From NCBI GenBank assembly GCA_900767595.1, contig CAAFZS010000074.1, positions 1 to 24,708 on the forward strand: a stretch of DNA of 24,708 nt. The letters are read 5' to 3'. The translations under genes were made by a program, and so were the position numbers. The notes under the pieces were generated by a model. The model ran no database searches. It had not been told where the DNA came from and saw only the letters and a list, made by a program, of their open reading frames with translations. Numbering within the stretch: position 1 is the first letter of the stretch; each line of letters opens with the position of its first letter. This stretch comes from Bacteroidales bacterium (lineage in GTDB: Bacteria; Bacteroidota; Bacteroidia; Bacteroidales; Paludibacteraceae). Shown here piece after piece: positions 6,951 through 16,317 of this stretch.

Positions 6951-9900
6951 ATGATGAAACGAATATCTTTGTTATTTAGTGCCCTATTGTTTACATTGAT
7001 GGTAGGTGCACAAGCAATTACCTTACAGGTGAAGGATATGGCGGTCAAAGATGTATTGCCTATCGTGGAAGAGAAATCGGGTTTTCATTTCTTTTATAAC
7101 TCAACTACTCTTCCGAGATTGGACAAAATGGTGTCGCTTGACTTGGTCAACCAAGACCTTAAGATAGTTCTTAATAAACTCTTTGAGGGAACAAATATTG
7201 AATATACGTTCACGGACAACAACGTGATTGCTCTCTCTCCTGCCAAAACGGATGCAGACAAGAATATTGCTTCCGTCTTCGGCGTGGTGGTCGATGAAGC
7301 CGGATTGCCTATCATCGGCGCTACGGTTACGGTCAAGAACACCAATGTGGGTACGATTACCGATTTTGACGGAAACTTCTCCTTGGAGAATGTGAAAGAG
7401 GGTGCTTATATCGCCGTTAGTTACATTGGTTATGAGACCTACGAACAACGCGTGAGCTCCAAAACCAATTCGTACCGCGTCACTCTTAAGGAAGCCACAT
7501 CCGCCCTTGATGAAGTAGTGGTAGTCGGTTATGGTTCGCAAAAGAAAGTGAACCTGACCGGTGCCGTCAGTGTCGTTAAGAGCGATGATATCGTAGGACG
7601 TCCTACTGCCAATATGGTGACCGCCTTACAAGGTGCTGATCCCGCCTTAAATATCGCTATGAGTGCCGGTAGTCCGAATGCCAGTTATAACATCGACATC
7701 CGCGGTATGGCCAGTATCAACTCTTCCTCTTCTACCCAACCCTTAGTGTTGGTGGATGGTGTGGAGATGGACTTGGTACGTGTTAATACGAACGATATTG
7801 AGTCGGTGAGTATCCTTAAAGATGCTTCTGCATCTGCCATCTATGGTTCTAAGGCTGCTGCCGGTGTAGTATTGGTTACTACTAAATCGGGTCGCGAAGG
7901 TTTGGCTCCTCAAGTCACCGTTGACCTCAAAGCCGGTTTCAAGACGCCTACGACCGACCACGATTATATCACGTCGGGTTTCTGGTCTGCATATATAAGC
8001 GACCTGTTTATGCGTTACCATACCGCTTCGGCGATGACCACCTATAACGATGCCGACTATGCCGAATTATGGATGCGTCTCGATGATAAGACGGAGAACC
8101 CTGAACGCCCTTGGGTAGTGGGACAAACGGATAAGTCTTATAAGTATTATGCCAACTACGATTGGTATAATCATTATTACAAGACGATTCGCCCGATGCA
8201 AGACTATAACATCAGCGTTAAGGGAGGTAATGATAAAGTCAACTATTTCGTTTCCGGACGTTACTACGGTGAGGATGGTATGTATGCCCAAAACACCGAT
8301 AAGTGGAATCAATTCTCCACTCGTGCGAAACTGAATGTAAATATTAAGAAGTGGCTGCACTACGGCATCAACTTCTCGTTCTTCAACAGCGACTATACCT
8401 ATCCGGGTACGGAGTCTTCTCGTGAACTCTTCCGCGTGGGCTCGTTGCATGCGATGGCCTTTATCCCTTCTACCAACCCCGACGGCAGCAGTGTGTATAT
8501 GAACAAGTACATCTACTCCGGTACCGGTACGGTGGGAGACGGTATGAATGCCTTACTCAACTACGGCAAACATGCCAATCGCCAGATCAACCGCGAGATG
8601 GCTATCACGAACACGTTAACGATTGACCTCTATAAGAACCTCACCTTGAATGGCGACTATTCCTTCAAGTGGCGTACCAAAGAGATTGGCAACCGTAGCG
8701 TGAAAGTGCCTTATTCCGAATCAACCGACGGAACGATAATGTATATCGATAATTTCCGTTCTGTAGATACCTATCATCAACAGATAGCGCGATACATTAA
8801 CCACCGCTTCAATGTGTATCTGAAATGGGATCCTACTTGGGATCAACATCACCTCACTTTGACTGCCGGTTATAACGGTGATATCTATCGCTATCATTCC
8901 TTGGAGGCAGCCCGTTCGGATCTGATGACCGAGGAGCTCAGTAGTTTCAACTTTGCCAAGGGCGAGGTAACCCAACTGGACGAGAGTATCCTTACGGCTA
9001 ATACAAACGGTTTCTTCGGTCGTGTGAACTACGACTTTGGAGGACGTTATCTGTTCGAGTTCTCTATTCGTGCCGATGGTTCAAGCCGTTTTGCTAAAGG
9101 CTATCGCTGGGCGGTAGCACCGGGCGGAAGCTTCGGCTGGCGTATGAGTGAAGAGTCTTTCTGGGAGCCTATCAGCAATTGGTGGAGCAATAGCAAATTG
9201 CGTCTGAGTGCAGGACAATTAGGAAACCAAATGACCGGGTATTATGACTATATGCAAATGGTCAATACCAATGGTACGTTTGACCAATCCATCACCTTAG
9301 ACGGTACTTCTGTCCTTACCTATGCTACGGAAACCGATCCTAATGCCGGTACGTTGACATGGGAGAAGATGACCACTTATGATGTTGGATTGGACTTGGG
9401 ATTCTTCAAGAACAGACTCTCCTTCACGGGTGACTTCTATGTCCGTAATACCACGGGTATGCTTAATACCGGTTCCGCTCTGCCCGCTGTTTATGGCGCT
9501 TCGGATCCTAAATCGAACTCCGCCGATATGCGCACCCTTGGTTGGGAATTGGCATTGGCTTGGAACGATGTACAGAAAGTGGGAGGCCACGACTTTAAGT
9601 ATCAAGTAAGTTTCGGTATTGGTGACTATCAAACCAAAGTCACGAAGTTCGATAACCCGACCGGTGCCCTTTCTACCTATTACGAAGGACAAACACTCGG
9701 TGAGATTTGGGGCTATGACATTGATGGTCTGTTCCAATCGCAGGAAGAGATTGATGCTTATTTAAGCAAGGTTGATCCTGTTAACTCGATTGTCTATACT
9801 GATATTGTGAAGGAGACCAATAGTGCTGCTCCCGGCATCAGTCAGGGTGATGTGCGTTATGTGGACCTCAATGGTGATGGCGTGATTAACTCCGGTAACA

Positions 9901-10457
9901 ATACGAAAGACAATGCCGGTGACCGCCACGTTATTGGTAACTCTCTGCCGCGTTATAGCTATAACTTCCGCGTGGGTGTTGAGTACTTCGGTTTTGATGC
10001 CGCTGTTTTCTTCCAAGGCGTAGGAAAACGTGACTGGTATCCGAGCACTGAGGCCACTATATTCTGGGGACCTTATAGCCGTCCTTATCAAGGATTTATG
10101 GAGAAAGACTTTATGTCCAATGTTTGGAGCGAAACCAATAGGGATGCATATTTCCCGTTGTATCGTGCTTACGAGGCATTAGGCTCTGCTAACAGCCTTG
10201 GTCCGGCTAACAGTCGTTATCTGCAAAGTATTGCTTACTTGCGCTTAAAGAGTGTGAGCTTCGGTTATACCTTGCCTTGTTGGAAGAAGGTCTTCTCGCA
10301 GTTCCGTATTTACTTTGCTGCGGAGAATCCGTGGTACTATAGTCCTATTCAGAAATATAGCAAATCGGTTGACCCTGAGTCGGCTGCTGCTATTGAACAA
10401 GGAATCACTTACGGCTTTGCTAAGTCCTTTACGTTTGGTATTATGGCAACATTTTAA
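6951..10457 (+). CDS. SusC/RagA-type TonB-dependent receptor with N-terminal STN domain
   Basis: The 1168-residue outer-membrane protein imports ligand with energy from TonB. Visible parts in order: signal peptide (about 1-20, VGAQA); STN domain (about 23-97, VKDVLPIVEEKSGFHFFYN); carboxypeptidase-regulatory-like beta domain (about 107-180, GTITDFDGNFSL); the SusC-type TonB-box region (LDEVVVVGYGSQKKV, 186-200); plug (about 200-315, ending GVVLVTTKSG); then a 22-strand-type beta-barrel ending in Phe. The STN domain is found in receptors that signal to FecR anti-sigma factors, matching the pair at 2095-3681. The gene is directly followed by its SusD partner. The start codon is one of two adjacent ATG codons. 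It is high-confidence as a family member; the imported substrate cannot be read from the sequence. Confidence 0.96.
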   Translation: MMKRISLLFSALLFTLMVGAQAITLQVKDMAVKDVLPIVEEKSGFHFFYNSTTLPRLDKMVSLDLVNQDLKIVLNKLFEGTNIEYTFTDNNVIALSPAKTDADKNIASVFGVVVDEAGLPIIGATVTVKNTNVGTITDFDGNFSLENVKEGAYIAVSYIGYETYEQRVSSKTNSYRVTLKEATSALDEVVVVGYGSQKKVNLTGAVSVVKSDDIVGRPTANMVTALQGADPALNIAMSAGSPNASYNIDIRGMASINSSSSTQPLVLVDGVEMDLVRVNTNDIESVSILKDASASAIYGSKAAAGVVLVTTKSGREGLAPQVTVDLKAGFKTPTTDHDYITSGFWSAYISDLFMRYHTASAMTTYNDADYAELWMRLDDKTENPERPWVVGQTDKSYKYYANYDWYNHYYKTIRPMQDYNISVKGGNDKVNYFVSGRYYGEDGMYAQNTDKWNQFSTRAKLNVNIKKWLHYGINFSFFNSDYTYPGTESSRELFRVGSLHAMAFIPSTNPDGSSVYMNKYIYSGTGTVGDGMNALLNYGKHANRQINREMAITNTLTIDLYKNLTLNGDYSFKWRTKEIGNRSVKVPYSESTDGTIMYIDNFRSVDTYHQQIARYINHRFNVYLKWDPTWDQHHLTLTAGYNGDIYRYHSLEAARSDLMTEELSSFNFAKGEVTQLDESILTANTNGFFGRVNYDFGGRYLFEFSIRADGSSRFAKGYRWAVAPGGSFGWRMSEESFWEPISNWWSNSKLRLSAGQLGNQMTGYYDYMQMVNTNGTFDQSITLDGTSVLTYATETDPNAGTLTWEKMTTYDVGLDLGFFKNRLSFTGDFYVRNTTGMLNTGSALPAVYGASDPKSNSADMRTLGWELALAWNDVQKVGGHDFKYQVSFGIGDYQTKVTKFDNPTGALSTYYEGQTLGEIWGYDIDGLFQSQEEIDAYLSKVDPVNSIVYTDIVKETNSAAPGISQGDVRYVDLNGDGVINSGNNTKDNAGDRHVIGNSLPRYSYNFRVGVEYFGFDAAVFFQGVGKRDWYPSTEATIFWGPYSRPYQGFMEKDFMSNVWSETNRDAYFPLYRAYEALGSANSLGPANSRYLQSIAYLRLKSVSFGYTLPCWKKVFSQFRIYFAAENPWYYSPIQKYSKSVDPESAAAIEQGITYGFAKSFTFGIMATF

Positions 10458-10469
10458 TTGATTACAGCT

Positions 10470-12275
10470 ATGAAACATACATCAAACATTATACATAATA
10501 CATTGATAGCAGCCGTAGCGCTGTTACTCACAGCTTGTAATATGGACCTCATTCCGGAAGGGCAACTGTCAACAGAGTCGTATTTCTCCTCCGCTACGGA
10601 ATTAGAGCAATATACCAATTACTTCTATCGCCAATTACCGGATCCTGAAACTATGTATGCAGAGGAAGGAGAACATTTTGTAGCTCCTATTCCGAGTGAT
10701 TTGGTGAAGGGGACACGCGATGTTTATTGCGGAGAAGGTTCTTGGAGCAAATCGAATTGGCAGAACCTGCGCAAGGTGAATTTCTATTTGCAAAATTCGC
10801 ATAAGTGTAAAGATGAAGCCGCGCGTAAACAATACGATGGTGTCGCCCATTTCTTCCGTGCCTATTTCTATTTTAATATGTTGCAGAAGTTTGGCGCGCT
10901 GCCTATCTATACGCAAGCCATCAAAGCGGATGATTATACAGCATTGTCACAACCGCGTAATAGTCGTGACGAGGTGATTAACTTCATCTTGGCCGATTGT
11001 GATAGCGCAATAGCGATGTTGTCATCTGCTGCTACTACGTTTGAGGTGAATAGATGGACGGCATTGGCATTGAAGTCTCGTGCAGCTTTATTTGAAGCTT
11101 CTTTCCGCAAATATCATGCGGGAGATATGTTCAACGGTAATTCCGGCAGTCAGGTCTATAAAGAGACTTTGCCTTGGGAAAACCTTATGCAGATCGCGGC
11201 TGATGCTTCCTACCAACTCATTAACGAAGGTCCTTATAGCCTTTATATGGAAGGAACGGAACCTTATCGCGATTTCTTTGCTTGTATTGATGGTCAAGCT
11301 TGTGAATTGATTTGGGGACGTCACTATAGTGTCGATCTCAATATCAAACACAACGCACAAGGTTGGTCGGTAGCTCGTGTAACAGGTTTCACTAAGCGTT
11401 TTGCGGACCTCTATCCCATGCTCGATGGTACACCCTTCACCTCGGTGGAAGGTTATAATACCAAGACCTATGTGGAAGTCTTTCAGGACCGCGACAAACG
11501 TATGGCTCAAACCATTTATGGTCCGGGTTATATACAGAAAGGTGCTGAAAAGACCTCTCCGGTGACTTTGACTCAAACGCTCACAGGATATAAGTATATC
11601 AAATATGCGATGGAAAGTACCTATAATGGTTGGGGCGCTAGTGTGAACTGCATGCCTATCTTCCGACTAGCCGAGGTTTATTTGAACTACGCGGAAGCCA
11701 AAGCCGAGTTGGGAAAACTTAATCAAAGCGATTTGAATATTTCCATCAACAAACTGCGTGCGCGTGGTGGAGTAGCATCCTTATCGGTTGGAGTGGCTGC
11801 GGATCCCTATATGACAACCAAAGAAGGCTATGGATTTGCTAATCCTATCTACTTGTCCAATCCGAATTTGGCTATCTTGGGTGAGATACGTCGTGAACGT
11901 ATGATTGAGACTCCTCTTGAAGGGTTACACCTATGGGATGTCATCCGTTGGAAAGAAGGACAACTCTTTACCCTACCTCGTTATGGTATCTATTTCCCCG
12001 GATTGGGCAAATATGATATGACCGGTGACGGGAAAGCTAATATTGAACTCGTAAAGGAGAAGAAAGGTGCCACCATTGGTGTAACCAAACTACAAGTGGG
12101 TAGTGATGTTGTTCTTACGGGGGATAGTCTAGGAAATATGTGGGCATATCCGGGACTTGATTTCTCTTGGAATGAGGATAAAGATTATCTCTATCCTGTA
12201 CCTGCACAACAACGTACATTAACCGAAGGAAAACTGAGCCAGAACCCGGGTTGGGTTGATGGAACAGGATATTAA
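10470..12275 (+). CDS. SusD/RagB-family surface lipoprotein, partner of SusC
   Basis: SusD proteins sit on the cell surface as a lid over SusC and bind the ligand. The 601-residue chain starts at ATG 10470; a TTG four codons upstream directly abuts the SusC stop and is less likely. The signal peptide ends in a lipobox LTAC with Cys23. Family marks are the helical TPR-like body (HFFRAYFYFNMLQKFGALP), the RLAEVYLNYAEAKAELG segment, EIRRERMIETPLEG-(x)-WDVIRW, and the C-terminal LYPVP-(x)-QNPGW. The codons for residues 3-12 are made of ACAT-containing heptamer repeats. The gene follows susC by 12 bases and precedes a beta-helix gene in the position often used by SusE/SusF-type surface binding proteins. 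Confidence 0.96.
   Translation: MKHTSNIIHNTLIAAVALLLTACNMDLIPEGQLSTESYFSSATELEQYTNYFYRQLPDPETMYAEEGEHFVAPIPSDLVKGTRDVYCGEGSWSKSNWQNLRKVNFYLQNSHKCKDEAARKQYDGVAHFFRAYFYFNMLQKFGALPIYTQAIKADDYTALSQPRNSRDEVINFILADCDSAIAMLSSAATTFEVNRWTALALKSRAALFEASFRKYHAGDMFNGNSGSQVYKETLPWENLMQIAADASYQLINEGPYSLYMEGTEPYRDFFACIDGQACELIWGRHYSVDLNIKHNAQGWSVARVTGFTKRFADLYPMLDGTPFTSVEGYNTKTYVEVFQDRDKRMAQTIYGPGYIQKGAEKTSPVTLTQTLTGYKYIKYAMESTYNGWGASVNCMPIFRLAEVYLNYAEAKAELGKLNQSDLNISINKLRARGGVASLSVGVAADPYMTTKEGYGFANPIYLSNPNLAILGEIRRERMIETPLEGLHLWDVIRWKEGQLFTLPRYGIYFPGLGKYDMTGDGKANIELVKEKKGATIGVTKLQVGSDVVLTGDSLGNMWAYPGLDFSWNEDKDYLYPVPAQQRTLTEGKLSQNPGWVDGTGY
10476..10503 (+). repeat. Heptamer tandem repeat in the SusD signal-peptide codons
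   Basis: Four 7-base units of form NNNACAT (CATACAT, CAAACAT, TATACAT, AATACAT) start four bases after the A of the start codon's ATGA. No G occurs in them. The same unit type surrounds the start codon at 24231. Confidence 0.65.
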
Positions 12276-12276
12276 C

Positions 12277-12313
12277 ATTTACAATTTAATTATTTACAAT
12301 TTAATCATTAATT
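12277..12313 (+). repeat. A/T-rich direct repeat before the beta-helix gene
   Basis: A 15-base unit, ATTTACAATTTAATT, occurs twice in a row (second copy ends in C), followed by a partial ATTAATT. It fills nearly the whole 41-base gap between the SusD stop and the ATG at 12317. It contains no G. Confidence 0.75.
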
Positions 12314-12316
12314 ATT

Positions 12317-13954
12317 ATGAAAAAGACATTTATTACATTGCTTTGCGCAGCTATGACTTTGGGCGCAAGCGCAGACACGTACTTCTTCGTACCGGGCGAA
12401 GGTCTGGGTGACGGAGATGGTTCCAGTTGGGAAAACGCAGCTGCCGGAGAGTATCTTGGTGAATTTTTATCATCTGCTGAATCCGGAACGGTTCTTTGTT
12501 TGCAAGAAGGAGCTTACAAACCTTCTACTACCACTAACCTATGGACTATCGGTCCCGGTGTAACCCTTATTGGTGGTTATCCTACCACTATGACCGGTAC
12601 GGATACCGAGTATGACCTGAGCAAAGGTGGACAATCCGTTTTCTCCGCAGACCTTGATGGGGATGGTAAAGGTGACAACTTGAGCGATGCTTTTGTTTAT
12701 ATCGGTCCCGGTAGCCCGAAAGATAAAGCAGAAGAGTATTTCTCCTCTTGGGGTGAGCCTACCATTGTTAAAGGTATCACTTTCCGTGACGGTTATCGTA
12801 AGGAGAGTAAGTATTGGGGAAACATGGTATTTGTTCAATCCGCCGTTGTTGAATTCCAATTCTGCCAATTCTTGAACAACAACTCTTGGCGTGCAGACCG
12901 TAGTGCGGGAGGCTCCAATGGTGCTATTGAGATTTGGGGTAGTTTAGTACACATCACCGACTGTATCTTCCGTGACAATATCACCGCTGCCGGTTCGGGT
13001 GCTGCTTTCCAAATCCGTGCCCGTCAATCGGATTCGGGTGCCTCTGATGTAAAAGAGAGTGCTGTGGTTATCGTTGAGCGTTGCGAGATTACCAATAACA
13101 TCGCTTTCTGCACCGGTACAAGTGTAGAGGGTGACGCCAGCTGGGGTACCTACGGAGGTGCTTTCTCTGTAGCTGATAATGGTGGTTTCCTGTTGATGGC
13201 TAACAATACCATCTCTGAGTCTCGCGCTTGGTATCGTGGTTCTGCTTGCCGTTTAGGTGGTGGTAAGGATGGTAAACCCAACCGCATCTATCTCATCAGC
13301 AACACGTTCTTCAACAACGAGTGCCAAAATGGTGCAGCCGGTAATGGCTCGGCTCTCTCTTCCGGTGATAATTCCAAGTCCTTCTTCATGAATAACATTA
13401 TGGTTGAGGATAAGGATTATGACGTATTTGATGGTCCTCACGCTCCCGTATATCTGCAGAGTGGTACGGCCTTCGGTTATAGTGGTGGTTACAACGTATT
13501 TGGTACCGTTTATGATAATGGTGACAAATCGGATTTTGTTGCTACGGACAATCGCCCGAAGAGTTTTGAAACGTTGAATACCACGGAGACTGTCTTTGGT
13601 TCTAACAAACTCACCGACAAAGGTGGCGTGAGCAAGATTATTGAGCCTACAATGAATGTAACCGGTATCACCGTAGCAGCAATGGAAGCTCAAATTGCTA
13701 CTTGGATGGATGAGGCTCCTCAAATCTTAAAGGATGCTTACGCTAAATATCCGATGGATTTGACCAAAGACCAACGTGGCTATACCCGCACTGCTACTAC
13801 TATGTCGGGTGCATACGATAAAGATGCTAATCCTGCAGTGGCTCTGCCTTTCGTTAAGGGAACGAATGTTCGTTGCCATAAAGGAATGGAAAAAGGACAA
13901 TTCTTCATTGAGAAAGAGGGCGTTCGCTACAATATGTTAGGTGCGCAACTTTAA
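12317..13954 (+). CDS. Secreted beta-helix-like surface protein of unknown function
   Basis: The 545-residue product has a clear signal peptide with cleavage after GASA (residue 19). The mature part begins DTYFFVPGEGLGDGDGSSWE, the opening typical of Bacteroidetes parallel beta-helix and polymorphic-membrane-protein-like secreted proteins (GSGxSWxxA...). Rungs with NN and GG turns follow through about residue 400 (CIFRDNITAAGSG, CEITNNIAF). The last 19 residues, GQFFIEKEGVRYNMLGAQL, align without gaps to the tails of three other proteins here. No enzyme motif was recognised. Its place after SusD suggests a surface ligand-binding role, by analogy with SusE/SusF positions only. A hairpin at 13964 follows the stop codon. 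Confidence 0.8.
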   Translation: MKKTFITLLCAAMTLGASADTYFFVPGEGLGDGDGSSWENAAAGEYLGEFLSSAESGTVLCLQEGAYKPSTTTNLWTIGPGVTLIGGYPTTMTGTDTEYDLSKGGQSVFSADLDGDGKGDNLSDAFVYIGPGSPKDKAEEYFSSWGEPTIVKGITFRDGYRKESKYWGNMVFVQSAVVEFQFCQFLNNNSWRADRSAGGSNGAIEIWGSLVHITDCIFRDNITAAGSGAAFQIRARQSDSGASDVKESAVVIVERCEITNNIAFCTGTSVEGDASWGTYGGAFSVADNGGFLLMANNTISESRAWYRGSACRLGGGKDGKPNRIYLISNTFFNNECQNGAAGNGSALSSGDNSKSFFMNNIMVEDKDYDVFDGPHAPVYLQSGTAFGYSGGYNVFGTVYDNGDKSDFVATDNRPKSFETLNTTETVFGSNKLTDKGGVSKIIEPTMNVTGITVAAMEAQIATWMDEAPQILKDAYAKYPMDLTKDQRGYTRTATTMSGAYDKDANPAVALPFVKGTNVRCHKGMEKGQFFIEKEGVRYNMLGAQL

Positions 13955-13963
13955 CCCCTATTC

Positions 13964-13994
13964 AGGTATAGGCGGCTGATAACCGCCTATACTT
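13964..13994. other. Perfect intercistronic hairpin without T-tract
   Basis: GTATAGGCGG (13966-13975) pairs perfectly with CCGCCTATAC (13983-13992) around a 7-base loop, and two more pairs (one G-U) extend the stem outward. The next bases are TTCCTATAA, not a T-run, so it is a weak terminator candidate. It could cap or stabilise the upstream mRNA, or partly terminate, separating the susCD part from the enzyme genes. Confidence 0.7.
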
Positions 13995-14022
13995 CCTATA
14001 ATTAACAATAAATGGTGATAAT

Positions 14023-16317
14023 ATGAAAAACATTCAATTATTAACTTTACTACTTCTTTCAACTTTCAATGTTCAACTTTTAACTGTCAATGCCCAAACG
14101 CACAAGATAGGTACCTTTAACATCCGTTATATCACAACGGAAGATAAAGGTGCTCACCAGTGGAGCAACCGTAAGGATCGTGTTTTGAAGATTGTAACCG
14201 ACTATGACTTTGATGTTATTGGTTTTAATGAAGTGACGGGAACGAATAATGATGGTTCTCCTCGTAAACAGGGTGACGGTACTACTTGCAATCAAAAGAA
14301 GGACCTCATCGATGGTCTAAGCGGCACCTATAATAGTATCGCCTACGAGCGCGAAGGAGGATTATACGAGCATAATGTGCTCAGTTATAAGAAGGATAAA
14401 TATGAGTGCCTCGACTCTTATCCGCTCTATCTTAATGACCATCCTTCTACCCCGGGTATCACTTGGGCAAATGGCACAGAGAATCCTATGGCTCGTGTAG
14501 CGGTTATTGCTCACCTCAAAGTCAAAGCTACAGGAGAACAGTTTTGGGCTTGCGCTGCTCATACCAACTATGGAGCATACGAAGCCGGTATCAAGTCGGC
14601 ACGGTTATTGGCAGAGCATCTCAAACAGGTCGCGGGTGAGGAGCCTATTATTGCGGTGGGAGATTTTAATCTCAATCGCGAGAATCAGCCGCAGGCTTAT
14701 CGTGGATTTATGTGGGCATTTGAGGAGGCTAAGTTCACTGCTGAGAAGATAGAGTGTCTGCCAACGACCAATCCTTCTGTAACTTTTACAACCAATAACT
14801 GGACTCCCGCAGGAAAAAGCGGTTGCGATGGGGCAGAGTATGATCACCTGTTCTATCATAATATGAATTGCAAAGCCTATCACATCATCACCGAGGTTTA
14901 TGGTCAAAACACGACACCGTCGGATCACTTCCCATTGTTAGGCGAGTTTGAATTGGTATATGACCATCCGTCGGTTTATTATGTAAATAACGAGCAAGAA
15001 TTGGATGCTGCTCTTGCCAAGGTTAATCCGCAAGACACTATCTACTTTGTACCAAACGAAATAGTTCTTACTAAACCTATTAAGCCTAATCATTCGCTTG
15101 TATTTATTGGGGCAGAGGGGAAAACGACTATTACTATGAATGATAGGACTCAGTCCGCGTTTAACATTCCACAATGGTATTCGATAGAGTTATATAATAT
15201 TATCCTTACAGGGTATAGTTCTACCACCATCATCGGTGGAGGTGCTCTTTATTGCCCGGGGCATCTGCTCCGAATGCGCGATTGTGAGTTAAAGGATTGT
15301 TATAGTCAGACTGCCGGAGGCGCTATCTTTGCCGATGTGAACTTGCTCGATATAACCAACTGCATCTTTTCCAACAATGAGGCGAAAAACAATGGCGGAG
15401 CCATCAATATCAATGCTTACGAGAAAGTGCGCTTGTTGGATAACGTTTTTATGTATAATAGTGCTGCCTCAGGATCTGCTGTAGCACTGCTTTCTTTTTG
15501 CACGGCCAACGTACAACGTTCCTCTTTTATTGGCAATTATTCGACTAAGCATGGTACTTTTTACTGTTTAGCTTCCGATAACACACAGTCCGTTAATTTT
15601 CTTAACTGCGCTTTTCTTAATAACACCTTAGAAGCTAAATCCGGTTTGGCTACCGTTACCAAGTTTTATGGTGGTGCCGCTATCAATGCCAAGATGTCCC
15701 AAACCAATCAAAAAGTCAATGTCGGACTATGTACGATGATGAGCAATCGTGTCCTTTTTTCGGGCTCATCTAATTTCACCGGTGCAGCATTGAATATCTT
15801 TGCCGGTTCGGCTTGCGTGATGGATAACCTCATCGTTGGAAATACTTGCACCATGGCTGATGGTTCTCCTATTGCTGCGGATATGAATAACGCCATCACT
15901 CCTTGGCGCAACACGAAGAACGTGCTTACCGCAGACCTTTCCAAACCGGAGGAATTGCCGGATACGGTTTATATAACATCTAAACTCACTTATCAACTCA
16001 AACAACCGACTTTAGGAGGATATAACTTACAATCTCTTCTTACCTTCGACCGGATGTGCGAAACAGCCTTCGAGTTTGACCTCAATGAAGATGGTTCTAT
16101 TTCCGGATACATTGACCGCGATCAATTATTTACCCTTCGAGATGCCACAAAGGCAACTATTGGTGCTATCGAATATACCGGCGAATGGGAACCGGAAACG
16201 GGTTTGGAGCCGGTAACGAAAAAAGGATATGGAAATTCTATTAAAACATATCAAAGCGGGAGTGTGTATATTCACACCCCTAAAAATGTTTACACCATTC
16301 AAGGTCAGCAATTATGA
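14023..16317 (+). CDS. Secreted EEP (endonuclease/exonuclease/phosphatase)-beta-helix fusion, copy 1
   Basis: The 764-residue product has a signal peptide (cleavage after VNA, residue 24). An EEP/DNase I-like domain spans about residues 28-312. Its metal and catalytic motifs are all present: FNIRY (Asn33), NEVTG (Glu70), AAHTNY (His180), VGDFNLNR (Asp214, Asn216) and PSDHFPLL (Asp301, His302). The domain family cleaves phosphoester or phosphodiester bonds in nucleic acids, inositol phosphates or phospholipids; which one cannot be told here. Residues about 318-690 form a right-handed beta-helix (CIFSNNEAKNNGGAI). The chain ends with GSVYIHTPKNVYTIQGQQL, the shared tail. The stop codon overlaps the next start as ATGA, so the two tandem homologues are probably translationally coupled. 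Signal-peptide codons contain a five-unit heptamer repeat. Confidence 0.9.
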   Translation: MKNIQLLTLLLLSTFNVQLLTVNAQTHKIGTFNIRYITTEDKGAHQWSNRKDRVLKIVTDYDFDVIGFNEVTGTNNDGSPRKQGDGTTCNQKKDLIDGLSGTYNSIAYEREGGLYEHNVLSYKKDKYECLDSYPLYLNDHPSTPGITWANGTENPMARVAVIAHLKVKATGEQFWACAAHTNYGAYEAGIKSARLLAEHLKQVAGEEPIIAVGDFNLNRENQPQAYRGFMWAFEEAKFTAEKIECLPTTNPSVTFTTNNWTPAGKSGCDGAEYDHLFYHNMNCKAYHIITEVYGQNTTPSDHFPLLGEFELVYDHPSVYYVNNEQELDAALAKVNPQDTIYFVPNEIVLTKPIKPNHSLVFIGAEGKTTITMNDRTQSAFNIPQWYSIELYNIILTGYSSTTIIGGGALYCPGHLLRMRDCELKDCYSQTAGGAIFADVNLLDITNCIFSNNEAKNNGGAININAYEKVRLLDNVFMYNSAASGSAVALLSFCTANVQRSSFIGNYSTKHGTFYCLASDNTQSVNFLNCAFLNNTLEAKSGLATVTKFYGGAAINAKMSQTNQKVNVGLCTMMSNRVLFSGSSNFTGAALNIFAGSACVMDNLIVGNTCTMADGSPIAADMNNAITPWRNTKNVLTADLSKPEELPDTVYITSKLTYQLKQPTLGGYNLQSLLTFDRMCETAFEFDLNEDGSISGYIDRDQLFTLRDATKATIGAIEYTGEWEPETGLEPVTKKGYGNSIKTYQSGSVYIHTPKNVYTIQGQQL
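14059..14093 (+). repeat. Five-unit heptamer repeat in signal-peptide codons (EEP copy 1)
   Basis: Five consecutive 7-base units of form TYAAYNN (TCAACTT, TCAATGT, TCAACTT, TTAACTG, TCAATGC) encode the STFNVQLLTVNA part of the signal peptide. It is the same heptamer family and the same length (35 bases) as the tract inside tatC. Confidence 0.75.

Noticed and set aside
10458..10469. TTG start giving a SusD four residues longer
   Set aside because: The ATG at 10470 gives a normal lipoprotein signal peptide; TTG would abut the SusC stop without benefit.
13964..13994. Hairpin as a full rho-independent terminator
   Set aside because: No T-run follows the stem and no promoter consensus was found before the next gene.
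14059..14093. Repeat tracts as a CRISPR array
   Set aside because: Units are 7-8 bases, directly adjacent with no unique spacers, lie inside coding sequence and have no cas genes nearby.
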